Assembly (NCBI GenBank): GCA_947044405.1 | Contig: CAMRHE010000332.1 | Span: forward strand, 496,001 to 560,000 | Direction: 5' to 3' | Origin: Leptodactylus fallax | Taxonomy: Eukaryota; Chordata; Amphibia; Anura; Leptodactylidae | DNA length: 64,000 nucleotides | Shown: piece by piece, positions 21,301-31,836 of the stretch | How positions within the stretch are numbered: the stretch's first letter is position 1 | Layout of the letters: each line of letters begins with the position of its first letter | Notes under the pieces: model-generated | Databases searched by the model: none | The model's input: only the letters and a program-made list of their open reading frames with translations | What the model was told of the DNA's origin: nothing | Made by a program: the position numbers and the translations under genes

Positions 21301-22798
21301 TGCATGTAGAGACAGAAGGATTGGAGTAAGCCTACATCCACAGACGATCTGTGCTTAGTTCTCCAAGATGGCGGCAGGAACAACCTCCCTGCCCAGTTCT
21401 GCCAAAAACTGTCTGCAAGTACCGAGAAGAACTGATGGAAGGCAAAGGGCAAAGGTCACACCAAATATTTAAGAAATTTACGTTTATCTTTTCATTTTGT
21501 TAATTGACAAAAACTATTAACCCTTCTATTACTGAAAGCATTCTTACTTTGCAGCATTTTGTCTGACCCTGCCTAAAACATTTGTGCAGTACCTAAATGT
21601 AGAGGTTATATTATTCAAAAATAATACAATGTTTTTCTTCTTGTCAGATGACTGTACCTGGAGCTCAGAGGGACATCTCATATCTACAGATTATAAAGCA
21701 GATGATGGTGGTATCACACAAGATACATATGAAGAACATGTCATTATCCCAGATATACCCTCAGCCCTTCACAGCAAAGATCTATCATCTGATCCTTCTA
21801 TACAGGTCCAATATTCTGATCTGTCATCTGATCCTTATATACAGGTTCTATCTTCTGATTCATCACAGTCTGTGATGGAAAGTGAAAGTTACGGAATGGG
21901 TTTAGTATATCAGAGAATTCACACAGAGGAGAAGCCATATTCATGTTCACAATGTGGAAAACGTTATAGCAATGAATCAGCGTGTGTCAGACATCATAGA
22001 ATTCACACAGGAGAGAAGCCATTTTCATGTTCACAATGTGGGAAATGTTTTTATCAGAAATCAGACCTTGTTATACATCAGAGACGTCACACAGGGGAGA
22101 AGCCATTCTCATGTTCAGAATGTGGGAAAAGTTATAGTGATAAACCAAATCTTGTTAGACATCAGAGACTTCACACAGGGGAGTGGCCATTTTCATGCCC
22201 AGAATGTGGGAAATGTTTTAGTGATAAACCAAATCTTGTTAGACATCAGAGAATTCACACAGGGGAGAAGCCATTTTCGTGCTCAGAATGTGGAAAATGT
22301 TTTAACCAGAAATCAGCTCTTCTTACACATCAAAGAAGTCACACAGGAGAGGAGCATCCGTTTTCATGTTCAGAATGTGGGAAATGTTTTATCCAGAAAT
22401 CACATCTTGTTACACATCAGAGAATTCACACAGGGGAGAAGCCATTTTCATGTTCTCAGTGTGGGAAATGTTTTGCAGACAAATCAAATTTTCTAAAGCA
22501 TGAGCGAAGTCACACAGGGGAGAAGCCATTTTCATGTTCGCAATGTGGGAAATGTTGTAGCAGTAAATTAGGTCTTGTTATACATCAGAGAATTCACACA
22601 GGAGAGAAGCCATTTTCATGTTCAAAGTGTGGGAAATGTTTTAGCAATAAATCAACTCATGTTAGACATGAAAGAAGTCACACAGGGGAGAAACCATTTT
22701 CATGTTCAGAATGTGGGAAATGTTTTATCCAGAAATCAGATCTTGTTAAACATGAGAGAACTCACACAGGAGAGAAGCCATATTCATATTATCAATGA
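12392..22798 (+). CDS. KRAB-like C2H2 zinc-finger protein, gene 1 (6 coding exons)
   Basis: Predicted coding exons: 12392-12469, 16871-17050, 17130-17253, 17337-17431, 17810-17912 and 21648-22798. All joins have AG/GT borders and matching phases (0, 0, 1, 0, 1). The product is about 576 residues. The start ATG 12392 has a good context (AAGATGG), and gene 3 has an equivalent 26-codon first exon. Exon 3 holds the KRAB A-like box and exon 6 holds ten C2H2 fingers. Such proteins are nuclear DNA-binding factors, and KRAB A boxes usually recruit a repressor. The usual exon-5 donor (ACAG|GTAAG in gene 2) is altered to ACAGTGAAC; a GTGAG 12 bases later keeps the frame. Intron 1 contains a minisatellite and a PLE. 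Intron 5 contains LINE and Tc1 relics. The gene resembles frog XlCOF-type genes, but orthology is not claimed. Confidence 0.85.
12470..13726. repeat. 71-bp minisatellite in intron 1 of ZNF gene 1, left part
   Basis: About 17.7 copies of a 71-bp unit run head-to-tail directly from the exon-1 donor. Each unit contains ACTGGAGAG|GTGAGA, a copy of the exon-1/intron-1 junction. The array resumes after the PLE at 16423. Copies differ by single bases (ACATTACATC, ACATGACATC, ACGTTACATC), and the variants cluster in blocks. Confidence 0.95.
13822..13849 (-). other. hammerhead-like core, PLE B left end
   Basis: CTGAAGA, stem GAGAG/CTCCC with one mismatch, then GAAA, on the minus strand. Position 7 of the hammerhead core is variable, so CTGAAGA fits CUGANGA. 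Confidence 0.4.
14135..14718 (-). pseudogene. PLE B left arm: RT tail and GIY-YIG nuclease fragment
   Basis: Minus-strand coding remnant from [18 protein letters not shown] (14718) through the Cys-rich segment to the GIY-YIG block [19 protein letters not shown] (about 14357-14301). The RT core is absent from this arm because the orientation flips at about 14719. The frame is broken between the two parts. Confidence 0.85.
14719..16043 (+). pseudogene. PLE B right arm: RT and GIY-YIG endonuclease with two in-frame stops
   Basis: One reading frame runs from GPLPEG (14719) to the end of the nuclease at 16043, interrupted only by a TGA at 15000-15002 and a TAA at 15615-15617. The RT part shows [23 protein letters not shown] and YIDDILV. 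Then come [14 protein letters not shown], the Cys-rich [13 protein letters not shown], and the GIY-YIG segment [19 protein letters not shown]. The RT N-terminus is missing. It is the best preserved PLE coding region in the window. Confidence 0.9.
16331..16358 (+). other. hammerhead-like core, PLE B right end
   Basis: CTGAAGA, a perfect GAGAG/CTCTC stem and GAAA. Compared with PLE A (GGGAG/CTCCT), the second stem pair changes from G-C to A-T on both sides. Confidence 0.45.
16423..16812. repeat. 71-bp minisatellite in intron 1 of ZNF gene 1, right part
   Basis: About 5.5 further copies follow PLE B and end shortly before exon 2 (16871). Same unit as 12470-13726. Confidence 0.95.
17130..17253 (+). 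CDS. KRAB A-like exon of ZNF gene 1
   Basis: Preceded by TTGTCAG and followed by GTAATAG. It encodes [20 protein letters not shown] and continues [21 protein letters not shown]. Residues DV..YFS.EEWE.L and the closing Y..VM.E are the KRAB A signature (usual DVAV.FS.EEWE.L). The exon is essentially identical at 35482-35605 and 58158-58281. Confidence 0.88.
17948..19400 (-). pseudogene. CR1/L2-like LINE, 3' half
   Basis: The minus strand encodes the RT C-terminal half: [12 protein letters not shown] (about 19300), FADD (about 19205, the catalytic pair, after a frameshift), then [23 protein letters not shown] and SLVRPH, and [10 protein letters not shown] near 18740. The 3' tail with the CCTTCCTCTGGATCAACA-type motif is at 18010-18050. 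Part of the C-terminal coding segment is expanded as a 38-bp tandem repeat (18317-18590). It lies in intron 5 of ZNF gene 1 in antisense orientation and is non-functional. Confidence 0.85.
18317..18590. repeat. 38-bp tandem repeat inside the LINE
   Basis: About seven copies of CTAGGTGTAGAGGATGTCCC plus 18 more bases. The unit is a piece of the LINE C-terminal coding sequence, so the expansion happened after or during decay of that copy. Confidence 0.85.
19440..20113 (-). pseudogene. Tc1-like transposase remnant, internally deleted
   Basis: Minus-strand helix-turn-helix [20 protein letters not shown] (20080-20020) begins the N-terminal region. The C-terminal [18 protein letters not shown] lies at about 19592-19540. 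The catalytic middle is missing. It belongs to a Tc1/mariner subgroup different from the 3248, 9016 and 53192 families, and probably the same as 36780-37540. Confidence 0.7.
20590..21190 (-). pseudogene. Tc1-like transposase remnant, left arm of an inverted pair
   Basis: Minus strand: [20 protein letters not shown] and GRPRKLG (N-terminal DNA-binding part, 21180-21040), followed after a deletion by [19 protein letters not shown] and a C-terminal tail (about 20970-20640). The first catalytic region is absent. Confidence 0.7.
21191..21480 (+). pseudogene. Tc1-like C-terminal remnant, right arm of an inverted pair
   Basis: Plus strand: [15 protein letters not shown] and a [14 protein letters not shown] tail, the same protein segment as in the left arm but in opposite orientation. 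The two arms meet near 21190. Confidence 0.6.
21648..22798 (+). CDS. zinc-finger exon (exon 6) of gene 1: ten C2H2 fingers
   Basis: Acceptor TTCTTGTCAG ends at 21647. The exon encodes an acidic Ser-rich linker (DDCTWSSEG, then [16 protein letters not shown]) and fingers from about 21938. Ten intact C-x2-C-x12-H-x3-H fingers have TGEKP linkers, except one TGEWP and one TGEEHP with an extra residue. An eleventh finger begins (KPYSYYQ) but its first Cys codon TGT is changed to TAT, and a TGA follows at 22796. The protein therefore ends in a truncated finger; sequence after the stop has no finger homology. Each finger would read about three bases of DNA. Confidence 0.9.
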
Positions 22799-23004
22799 AG
22801 AAAACCTATCCGTAAATCAGTTTGGTCACATACTGTTGCAATTCAATGGCCACTTGTTCTGCTTCCCAGCGACTTCTCTCTACCACTTTCCTTGGGGCTC
22901 TCACCAGTCTCACTGTATGGGGGTCCTGAAGTATCTCATGGCAGCTCTGTCTAATCGTCACTTTGTTGATACTGAACATCGTAGACAAAGATAGAAGTCC
23001 AACC
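22799..23004. other. downstream flank of ZNF gene 1
   Basis: Not recognised. A short minus-strand open stretch (22988-22806) has a transposase-like look (FSINKVTIRQSC) but cannot be assigned. Confidence 0.3.
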
Positions 23005-23375
23005 TATAAACCCACCAAGTTGATCCAATGGAAGGCAAAACCCCACACAAGACTGATGCCAATTACCCCATCTGAGGAAAACCATATTCATCCATATTCT
23101 CACTGCTCTTACTGTAAAGAAGCCAAGCCTAAGACTCTACACATAGAGGATGGCCCTTGTCATGGTTACAGACCTCAATATAAAGAGATCATTGGAAAGA
23201 TCTCTGTATCTTCAGTTATATACTTATACACTGCTATTAGGTCGACCCCCTAATCCGTCCTTTTTCCAAACTGAACAACCCCAAGTTTGATAACCGATCT
23301 TTATAATCCGATCCCCCCATCCTCTTAATTATCTTGGTCACCCTCCTCTGCACCCTACTTCAGGGTGTATATTAG
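23005..23375 (-). pseudogene. CR1/L2-like LINE 3' end, short fragment
   Basis: Resembles 17990-18800 in the same orientation: tail motif at about 23010-23080 (TTGATCCAATGGAAGGC), then C-terminal coding remnants to 23375. Heavily decayed. Confidence 0.6.
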
Positions 23376-24774
23376 TCGGCATACTCCTGCTATAACATGA
23401 CAACATATAAAATTATTACATGTAGAAATTTCTATTTATAGATGAGCCGTTCTGTATTTGCTGTATGATGTGTGTTATTGAAATCCTAATTCATGTGATA
23501 TTTTAGCAAAATTTAGATTGGGCATTTTAACATTGACGTATTTATAACACAGTCTCACGTTCCATTCTTCCAAGATACATAGATGCAGATACCTCACTGT
23601 TGTCCTCTTTATCCTCTGCTCGTGACAACATTTGGTATCATGGTATAACCTAGGCAAATTTGATATAAGGAAATATTGTGTAACGTGAGAAGTGATTTAT
23701 CATTTTATTTTTTTTTACATCTACATGTATTCTTATTAATCTTTACTGGAAATAATTTCTACGTTCTCATGGAACTGTTAAACGTTTTCAATAAACATGA
23801 TTTCATAAATGTATGCTAAATTATAGATACCAATGGGCTTATTTACACAATCCTGCAAATTTTTTTATCTGTTTTTTTTTTTAGTTTATTTTATTTTATT
23901 TGGGTCTAAGAAAAATGGAGAATTTTTTTTCCTTTCCAAAGTGGGGTTAAAATTGGCTAATGACAAGGAAATGTTCTGTACCTTGCTTTCCTCAGCTTTT
24001 ACCAGACAGCCGCATGTTTGATCAGAAACCTTTCTTTGTTAGATATCCTGAGCCTCGACGCCATGGTCTTCTTGTTCAGCAGATTGGACCAGTGGCAGGA
24101 ACTGACCTAGTTTTCCTTCCTTGTACTGTCTTCTCTACCCTCCAGTGTACTGTCACAGCCATTTTATTTTTTTTAATTTTTGTTTTTTACTCCCCACTCA
24201 CTTTTCCACTCACAGAGCATTTTATGTGGGACAAATTGTACTTCATAATGGTACCATTTAATATTCCATACAATATACTGGGAAGCTAGAAAAAATTCGG
24301 AATGGGGTTATTATGGAAACTTTTACAAAAAAAAAACAAGATAAACCGACTCTCAGGTGAATAAAGTAGATGAAAATTTATTTAGAAGTGAGGTTACAGC
24401 AAAAAAGTGCATTAAACGTAGAGATAATAAAGCAAAGAGGTGTAGCTAGGGAGACCTCTGATAGGGCAGAGAAGTCTGGAAAATGTCCCAAAACGGGTTC
24501 TTAAGCCAAATTTCTGGAAACCATTGATCAGAATGTCCCCTTACAATCAACGTCACTCTTATAGGAGGATTAGCAGAATAATATGTGACTTATAGTTAAC
24601 TCTAAAGAACATTATGTGGCCTAAACATCGGGCTTATCTTACTTCAAAGCAGAGCTTATCAAACTGTTTTGACTCGTGTATCTAAAACAATGTTTCTGGA
24701 CTCGCTAGATTACAAGTAACTCGATCATAGATCATACATGTCGTAGATCATTCTTGTTCATATGACAAGGCCAC
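23376..24774. other. gene-free stretch with a degraded MITE fragment
   Basis: Part of 23833-24300 is similar, in decayed form, to the interior of the TTAA element at 30509-31786 (shared poly-T, the ACAAATTGTACTT region and CAATATACTGGGAAGCTAG). No gene was seen in the rest. Confidence 0.45.
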
Positions 24775-25440
24775 TGTCAGGGATGTTATATCTGTTGTTG
24801 CTGCTTTAAAGTTGCCGGGTCTACATGAAGGATTGGTGGTTGCTGCTTTAAGGTTGCCATGACAACATAGGGAAGCTTCCTGAGCAGGCCTATATAAACC
24901 ACTCCCTCATCACTCAGCTTTGCTGGCTAATCAGTTTCCTAACTCCTGCTAAGCGCCTGACTGTGATTTGACTTCTCCTATACCTGACCTGTGGCTGTGT
25001 TCTTGGATTCCTCTTGTCTTGCGATTTTGTCCTGGCATTCCTGATTGGTTCCGAATATTGGCTTTGTTTCCCGGATTTGTCTTCGTCTCGTGATTTGGAT
25101 CTTTGTTACCCTCCTCAGTTGCTGACCCTTGATTGACGATCATTCTGTTTTCTCTGTCCCCGTGAGTAGTGTGCGGATTTGGCTTAGGCTTCTGCTGCAG
25201 TGCATTTATTTCTGAAGCACTTTCTGTTTGGTGACAATTCTGGTCTTCAGATTCAGCGAAAGGCCACCTCTTCTTGCGAGGAGCTCTGGTGAAGGCGTCT
25301 GAGGCCAGTCTTGGCTCGCAATAGTGTTTTGCCTTTAAGTAGCATTTTCTACTACTCGCAGTTGTCAGCCCTTTTCTGCTGCTGCTCTCCTATAGACTTG
25401 TACATTTCTTACCTTGCATCTGAATCCTAAGAGCCACATG
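24775..25440 (+). mobile_element. putative solo LTR (Gypsy-like), boundaries uncertain
   Basis: It begins TGTCAGGGATG, has a TATA-like TATATAAACC at 24890-24899, and is followed by a CT-rich leader, a layout typical of LTR promoters. No internal retroviral-type coding region adjoins it and no target duplication was confirmed. Confidence 0.4.
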
Positions 25441-25655
25441 TGAAAATGTCAGCAATAAAGGAATTAGCAGTATATATATACACCATAGGATTACAATATG
25501 TTAGCAAATGGTTATTAGTAAAGACAATAATAATTATTGTTCTTTATCAGGGTAGAATTGGAGAAAAACTGTATTTGTGCTGTTTTTTTAAGGGTTTTGA
25601 TTTTACAATGTTCACTGTGCTTTATATTCTTTGGGTTGGCAGAATCACAGAGATA

Positions 25656-27293
25656 CAGTGCCTTGCGAAAGTATTCGCCCCCCCCCCCCTTGAACTTTTC
25701 AACCTTTTGCCACATTTCAGGCTTCAAACATAAAGATATAAAATTTTAATTTTTTGGTGAAGAATCAACAACACGTGGGACACAATCGTGAAGTGGAACA
25801 AAATTTATTGGTTATTTTAAACTTTTGTAAAAAATAAAAAACTGAAAAGTGGGGCGTGCAATATTATTCGGCCCCTTTACTTTTAGTGCAGCAAACTCAC
25901 TCCAGAAGTTCAGTGAGGATCTCTGAATGATCCAATGTTGTCCTAAATGACTGATGATGATAAATATAATCCACCTGTGTGTAATCCAGTCTCCGTATAA
26001 ATGCACCTGCTCTGTGATAGTCTCAGGGTTCTGTTTAAAGCGCAGAGAGCATCATGAAGACCAAGGAACACACCAGGCAGGTCCGTGATACTGTTGTGGA
26101 GAAGTTTAAAGCCGGATTTGGATACAAAAAGATTTCCCAAACTTTAAACATCCCAAGGAGCACTGTGCAAGCGATCATATTGAAATGGAAGGAGTATCAG
26201 ACCACTGCAAATCTACCAAGACCCGGCCGTCCCTCTAAACTTTCATCTCAAACAAGGAGAAGACTGATCAGAGATGCAGCCAAGAGGCCCATGATCACTC
26301 TGGATAAACTGCAGAGATCTACAGCTGAGGTGGGAGAGTCTGTCCATAAGACAACAATCAGTCGTACACTGCACAAATCTGGCCTTTATAGAAGAGTTGC
26401 AAGAAGAAAGCCATTTCTCAAAGATATCCATAAAAAGTCTTGTTTAAAGTTTGCCACAAGCCACCTGGGAGACACACCAAACATGTGGAAGAAGGTGCTC
26501 TGGTCAGATGGAACCAAAATCAAACTTTTTGGCCACAATGCAAAACGATATGTTTGGCGTAAAAGCAACACAGCTCATCCCCCTGAACACACCATCCCCA
26601 CTGTCACACATGGTGGTGGCAGCATCATGGTTTGGGCCTGCTTTTCTTCAGCAGGGACAGGTAAGATGGTTAAAATTGATGGGAAGATGGATGGAGCCAA
26701 ATACAGGACCATTCTGGAAGAAAACCTTTTGGAGTCTGCAAAAGACCTGAGACTGGGACGGAGATTTATCTTCCAACAAGACAATGATCCCAAACATAAA
26801 GCCAAATCTACAATGGAATGGTTCACAAATAAACATATCCAGGTGTTAGAATGGCCAAGTCAAAGTCCAGACCTGAATCCAATCGAGAATCTGTGGAAAG
26901 AGCTGAAAACTGCTGTTCACAAACGCTCTCCATCCAACCTCACTGAGCTCCAGCTGTTTTCCAAGGAAGAATGGGCAAGGATTTCAGTCTCTCCATGTGC
27001 AAAACTGATAGAGACATACCCCAATTGACTTGCAGCTGTAATCGCAGCAAAAGGTGGCGCTACAAAGTATTAACTTAAGGGGGCCGAATAATTTGGCACG
27101 CCCCACTTTTCAGTTTTTTATTTTTTACAAAAGTTTAAAATATCCAATAAATTTCATTCCACTTTACGATTGTGTCCCACTTGTTGTTGATTCTTCACCA
27201 AAAAATTTAAATTTTATATCCTTATGATTGAAGCCTGAAATGTGGCAAAAGGTTGAAAAGTTCAAGGGGGCCGAATACTTTCGCAAGGCACTG
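25656..27293 (+). mobile_element. Tc1/mariner element, family I, copy 2
   Basis: TA at 25654-25655 and 27294-27295 flank ends beginning CAGTGCCTTGCGAAAG. Length is 1,638 bp. It is closely related to 3248-4874 and keeps one nearly full transposase frame. Confidence 0.93.
26054..27073 (+). pseudogene. Tc1 transposase with one late nonsense change
   Basis: The frame is open from ATG 26054 to a TGA at 27026-27028 (324 aa). Sister copy 3637-4653 has CGA at that position, so the stop looks like a C-to-T change at a CpG. Without it the frame would run 15 more codons to TAA 27071-27073. Helix-turn-helix (GYKKISQTLNIPRSTVQAI) and the DDE positions (WSDGTK, QQDNDPKH, NPIENLWKELK) are present. The residue after the first catalytic Asp is Gly instead of Glu. 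Loss of ~15 C-terminal residues may or may not abolish activity. Confidence 0.9.
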
Positions 27294-27295
27294 TA

Positions 27296-27822
27296 ATACT
27301 GCTGCAGAGGAGTCACCACCAGAGACCGGCATATTTCCATGCAACAGCAAAAAATGCGAGACTTGTACCCACATCTGGTTATCAAGCATGGTCCCCATAC
27401 CAAACGGCAGGACTATAACATTTCTGGAACATTTTCATGTCCACCCTCCAATGTAGTGTACATGATACTGGGTACAAAGTGCCCTAATGAAGGAATTTAC
27501 ATTGGAGAGTCAAAACAAAAACTGCAAACCAGGATGAACTTACACAGACACACAAAGATTCAGACCACAACTTGTCTGACTTAAAAGTTCTGATTCTATA
27601 AGGTCTCTTCAAGAATGACAGAGAGAGAGAAAAAAATTGGGAATTCAAATTGATGATAAAATTGAGATCATTGAGAAAAGGTCTCCGTGTAACACCTGGA
27701 GTTCTGAGCCCTGACATGGACACAATACAACCCCCTGCAGAGGGCTCCGAACCCCCAACTCTTCACCCCTATAACATTAGTTTTATTACTCTACATTATC
27801 TCACTAACATATCACATCATGA
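27296..27822 (+). pseudogene. second Penelope-like family: GIY-YIG endonuclease fragment
   Basis: Encodes a Cys-rich CNSKKCETCTHI segment and NVVYMILGTKCPNEGIYIGE, a GIY-YIG core different from that of PLEs A-C (KCPNEGIYIGE versus [11 protein letters not shown]). A frameshift separates the two. PLE C was later inserted into this element; its remainder probably resumes at 29276. Confidence 0.75.
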
Positions 27823-27954
27823 TGATAGTAGTAGTATAATGTTGTACCGTGTTAGCCTTAGAAAGAAGTGGAAGAGTGAAGAAATCAGACGATACCTTTT
27901 AGAGGCTGAGTATATTTGATAAGTAAGCTTTCAGAAGACTAGCTTCCTTCATCC

Positions 27955-28895
27955 CTACTTCAATTCCATAATGACTTCAATGACTTTCACCCGACCATCA
28001 ACCTTAAACTTAGCTATTCAGGGAGTGAAATTCACTTTCTGGATACCACAATATACATTAAAGACCACCGGCTCCTCACATCAATATACCACAAACCTAC
28101 AGACAGAACGGCCTACCTGAGAAACGACAGCTTCCACCCCAAGCACACAATCTATTATCTACAGCCAGGCTATACCATACAATCGTATTTGCTCCAACAA
28201 AGTAGACCTGGCCAAGCACCTCCTGGATCTGAGGACGAAATTTCTCCAATTGGGATACAAACCAAAAGTGACAGACAACCAATTAAACAAAGCGGCAGCC
28301 ATTAACAGAGACAGTCTGCTGACTTATAGAGAGACCCAGAAAGAAGCCCGAGTGCCCCTAGTTGTCACCTACAACCCACAGCTGGAGATCCTACGAAGGA
28401 TTGCCAAGGAGCTCCAACCGGTGCTACATAGGAACAACAGACTCAAAGACATATTTCCAGTCCCCCCTCTCCTTTCCTGAGGCGTATTATTGTCCGGAGT
28501 GCCCTGAAAATGGCTCCTCACCTTGCCTACATAAAAGGTGCATGACCTGCAAGCACATCCACACCGCTGACAGTGTACCTGTCCCACAGTCACAACAGGT
28601 GCACAGAATTAGGGGGACATTTTCCTGCAGGTCTTCCAATGTGGTGTATCTCATAATGTGTGTGCAATGTCCCACCACAGGCCTCTATGTGGGGGAAACG
28701 GGGCAGAGACTTAGTCAGCGCATGAACTCACACAGATCCAATATTAATAACAGCAGAACCGATCTCCCAGTGGCCGCACATTTCTCCGGAGAAAACCACT
28801 CTATTGAAGACTTGCGGGTTGTGGTTTTAATGGGACAGTTTAAGACGCAGGAGGAAAGGAAACAATGGGAGTGTAAGTTTATGCAAAAAATTTAA
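27955..28895 (+). pseudogene. PLE C RT tail and GIY-YIG endonuclease, broken
   Basis: It starts mid-RT after the YIDD box and continues [19 protein letters not shown] deletion near 28148 shifts the frame. It resumes at about 28250 (GYKKPK-like to PVPPLLS). After another shift, 28480-28895 encode the Cys-rich segment and [19 protein letters not shown]. There is no catalytic RT core. Confidence 0.85.
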
Positions 28896-29173
28896 AACTC
28901 TGCAATTTGGACTTAATATTCATGCCAGCTTCATGTCACACTATGTATGACCTGTGAGGGTCACAAATCACCACCTGATAGCAAACAGATAACAGCAAGA
29001 ATTACTGATCCCTCCGTCACGCCCCACAAGTTTCCAGATTGTTTTTTGACCGGTTGTAAATAACTTCTCTACTTAGATTGCATTTTGTTTAGGTTTTTTT
29101 AAGGACTCTAAAATCCTTTGAAGACCATGTGTATAAAAATCTGTGAATTTTCAGTTCTTGTATAACACCATGT

Positions 29174-29201
29174 CTGATGAAGGGAGCGAGCACTCCTGAA
29201 A
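29174..29201 (+). other. hammerhead-like core, PLE C 3' end
   Basis: CTGATGA, stem GGGAG/CTCCT, GAAA. Same form as PLE A. Confidence 0.45.
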
Positions 29202-29275
29202 GCTTACTTATAAATATACTCAGCCTCTAAAAGGTATCGCCTGATTTCTTCACTCTTCCACATATCACATCATGA

Positions 29276-29660
29276 ACTCATTGCCTTTGTGCCTTTGTGT
29301 AGTGTCTGGTAGCATCTTATAGTATCTTGTAGCATCTTGTAGTATTGTGTAGCATCTTGTAATATCTTGTAGCATCTTATAGTATCTTGTAGCATCTTGT
29401 AGTATTGTGTAGCATCTTGTAACATTTTGAAGCATCTTATAGTATCGTGTAGTGTCTTGTAGTATCTTGCTTATGTTGTGCTCCCATTCATTCATTTGCT
29501 AATGCCTGAAGAAGGATCCGATGTGCTCTAAAAGCTGCCAATGTAATTTCTCTGGTTAGCCAATAAAGGTATCACCTACAACACATTTGGCTTTTTGACA
29601 CAAAATGATCAAACATTGCATGATTTTTTCCAGGCTAACACGGTACCGCACTATTGTTCC
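29276..29660 (+). mobile_element. 3' end of the second Penelope-like family, with internal tandem repeat
   Basis: After the duplicated target, 29285-29475 is a run of ~10/20-bp TAGCATCTTG / TAGTATCTTG repeats. It is followed by CTGAAGAAGG, a weak stem and AAAAGC (a decayed hammerhead-like core), then GGTTAGCCAATAAAGGTATC, a 3' end motif common to PLEs. GCTAACACGGTACC near 29636 is likely the terminal sequence. Confidence 0.55.
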
Positions 29661-30360
29661 CTATACTTCGTATTATATTAGATAGAGATTAGGACGGTTA
29701 TGGTTATACTGTATAGATATGGAGATTAGTACCATACGTAAAAAGAGGTTATAGTTGTCTGTATAGGCATTTTATGGAATGTAACCATACCGCTGATGAT
29801 GTGAGGTTTCGTGTCATTGACCATATACCATAAAGACACAGAGGGGGTGACCGCCAATGTGCATTAATACCTCGTGAATTAAAACGGATTTATACTTTAA
29901 ACAAATGTCAATTTTAAGGTAAAGGCCCATGTGTGAGATGTCTATAGGTGGGACTTCTGAGAGTGTGACTCGCCTCTCTTTAGGATTAGTTGATATTAAT
30001 GGAGTCATTTGTTGTATTCATTCTTGTTGTGTTTTTTTCAGGTAGTTTGGATACACTATTTATTTTAGAAATCCATGTGGATACAAGAGCTCTGATCTCC
30101 GCGAGACAATTTGGACTATTTCTTGGGTATATGAAATTTCATTTTGCATGCCACACTATTTGTATACATTTTAATATAATGATATCCATTTATCAGTGTA
30201 ATTATTATATAGCAATATAGTCATTGATGTGATGTTTAGTGTAATGGAATGGATCTTGATCCTCTTTGATTCTTCATGAATTTCCCATAAAATTTTTTAG
30301 GACCATATTTAGGTGGAGCATTTTTTTTTTTTTTACTCCATTTACCCCATAGAATTAGAT
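29661..30360. other. gene-free A/T-rich stretch
   Basis: No credible gene or recognised element. Short open stretches here have low-complexity composition. Confidence 0.4.
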
Positions 30361-31836
30361 TTATGCTAAGTTCACAATAGCGTTTGGGTGAATGCGCCTG
30401 AGATTCTGCTTAAATTGGCAGAGAAAAAAGTTCTGCAAACCAGGCAGAAAACCGATAGACTCCATTATAGTCTATGTGGTCCAGGGGTTTCCGAGGGTAA
30501 CTGCTTTTTTAACCCCTTAACGACCCAGGGCGTAATAGTACGTCCTGAGTCGCATGAAGATGTATGGAGAGCGCTCATGAGCTGAGCGCTCTCCATACAC
30601 CGCGGGTGCCCGCTGTATAATACAGCCAGGACCCGCTGATAACAGCAGCGATCGTTGCCTGCACCGATCGCGGCTGTTAACCCTTTAGATGCCGCGGTCA
30701 AACGGGACCGCGGCGTCTAAATTGCGCAGCCGCCACGGGCGCTGCCATTTTTCCCCAATCTCCGCCCTCCAGAACGTCATCGGATGGCAGCGATTGGTTG
30801 CCATGACAGCCGGGAGCCTATTGAAGGCTCCCAGGCCTGTCATTACAGTAGCGCTATTACACCATGCCAGATGCAGCATCTAATAGCAGTGACGGCATTT
30901 TGCTATTCACTGCGATACAGTAATATCGCAGTGGATAGTATGATCGATCAGACTCCCTAGGTTTCAAGGTCCCTAGGGAGTCTGATCATACAAGTAAAAG
31001 TAGAAAAAAAAAAGTTTTTAAAAGTATGAAAAAATTAAAAAAACACAAAAGTTCAAATCACCCCCCTTTCCCTAGATCAGATATAAAAGTAAATAAACAA
31101 AAGTAAACATAAACACTTTAGGTATCCCCGCGCTCCAAAATGCCCGAACTATTAAAATATAAAAATATTTATCCCATACGGTGAACGGCGTAGCGGGGAA
31201 AAAAAAATCAAAATGGCCAAATAGCGTTTTTTTCAACACTTTGCCTCGTATAAAAAAATTGAATAAAAAGTGATCAAACAATCAGATCTTTCCCCAAATG
31301 GTATCAATAAAAACGTCATGTTGTCCCGCATAAAAAGACGCCTTACCCAGCTCCATACATGTAAATATGAAAAAGTTACAGGTGTCACAATATGGCGACG
31401 CAAAATTTTTTTTTCTATTTTTAAACGGTATCAAAACATTGCAAATACAATATAAATTTGGTATTGCCGTGTTCGTACTGACCCGCAGAATACAGGTAAC
31501 TGGTCATTTTTACCACACAGTGAATGCTGTAAAAATGAAACCCATATGAATTTGGCGCAAATGCAGTTTTTCTCCAATTGCACCTCATTCTGAATTTTTT
31601 TCCAGCTTCCCAGTACATTGCACAGCATATTGAATAGTGACATTACAAAGTACAATTTGTTTCACAAACAATAAGCCATCATGTGAGTCTGTGAACTGAA
31701 AAATGAAAAAGTTCTGGCTCTTGGAATGTGGGGAGGGAAAAACGAAAATGCAAAAACAAAAAATGGCCCGGTCATTAAGGGGTTAAGCGGCAGGCTTTCT
31801 GTATTTCCGGTCTCCATGCGTGAACCCAGCCTTAGA
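30361..31836. mobile_element. MITE split by a nested TTAA element
   Basis: Outer arms CTAAGTTCACAATAGCG (30365) and GCGTGAACCCAGCCTTAG (about 31818-31835) are imperfect inverted repeats of a frog-type MITE. The middle is occupied by the TTAA element at 30509-31786. Confidence 0.6.
30509..31786. mobile_element. TTAA-flanked non-autonomous DNA element (piggyBac-like MITE), 1.27 kb
   Basis: TTAA at 30509-30512 and 31783-31786. Ends CCCCTTAACGACC and GGTCATTAAGGGG are inverted. The interior contains hairpins (30904-30937; 30946-30987 with ATCAGACTCCCTAG arms) and no transposase. The layout is like 209-1168 but of a different family. Confidence 0.8.

Larger units (their letters stand above)
27823..29261 (+). 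mobile_element. Penelope-like element C with an inverted 3'-end copy at its 5' side
   Basis: A 14-bp target duplication ATATCACATCATGA lies at 27809-27822 and 29262-29275. The left ~120 bp (to about 27953) is the PLE 3' terminal block in minus orientation. The rest is plus-strand RT C-terminal region, GIY-YIG and 3' end. It repeats the inverted-border arrangement of PLE B. Confidence 0.85.
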
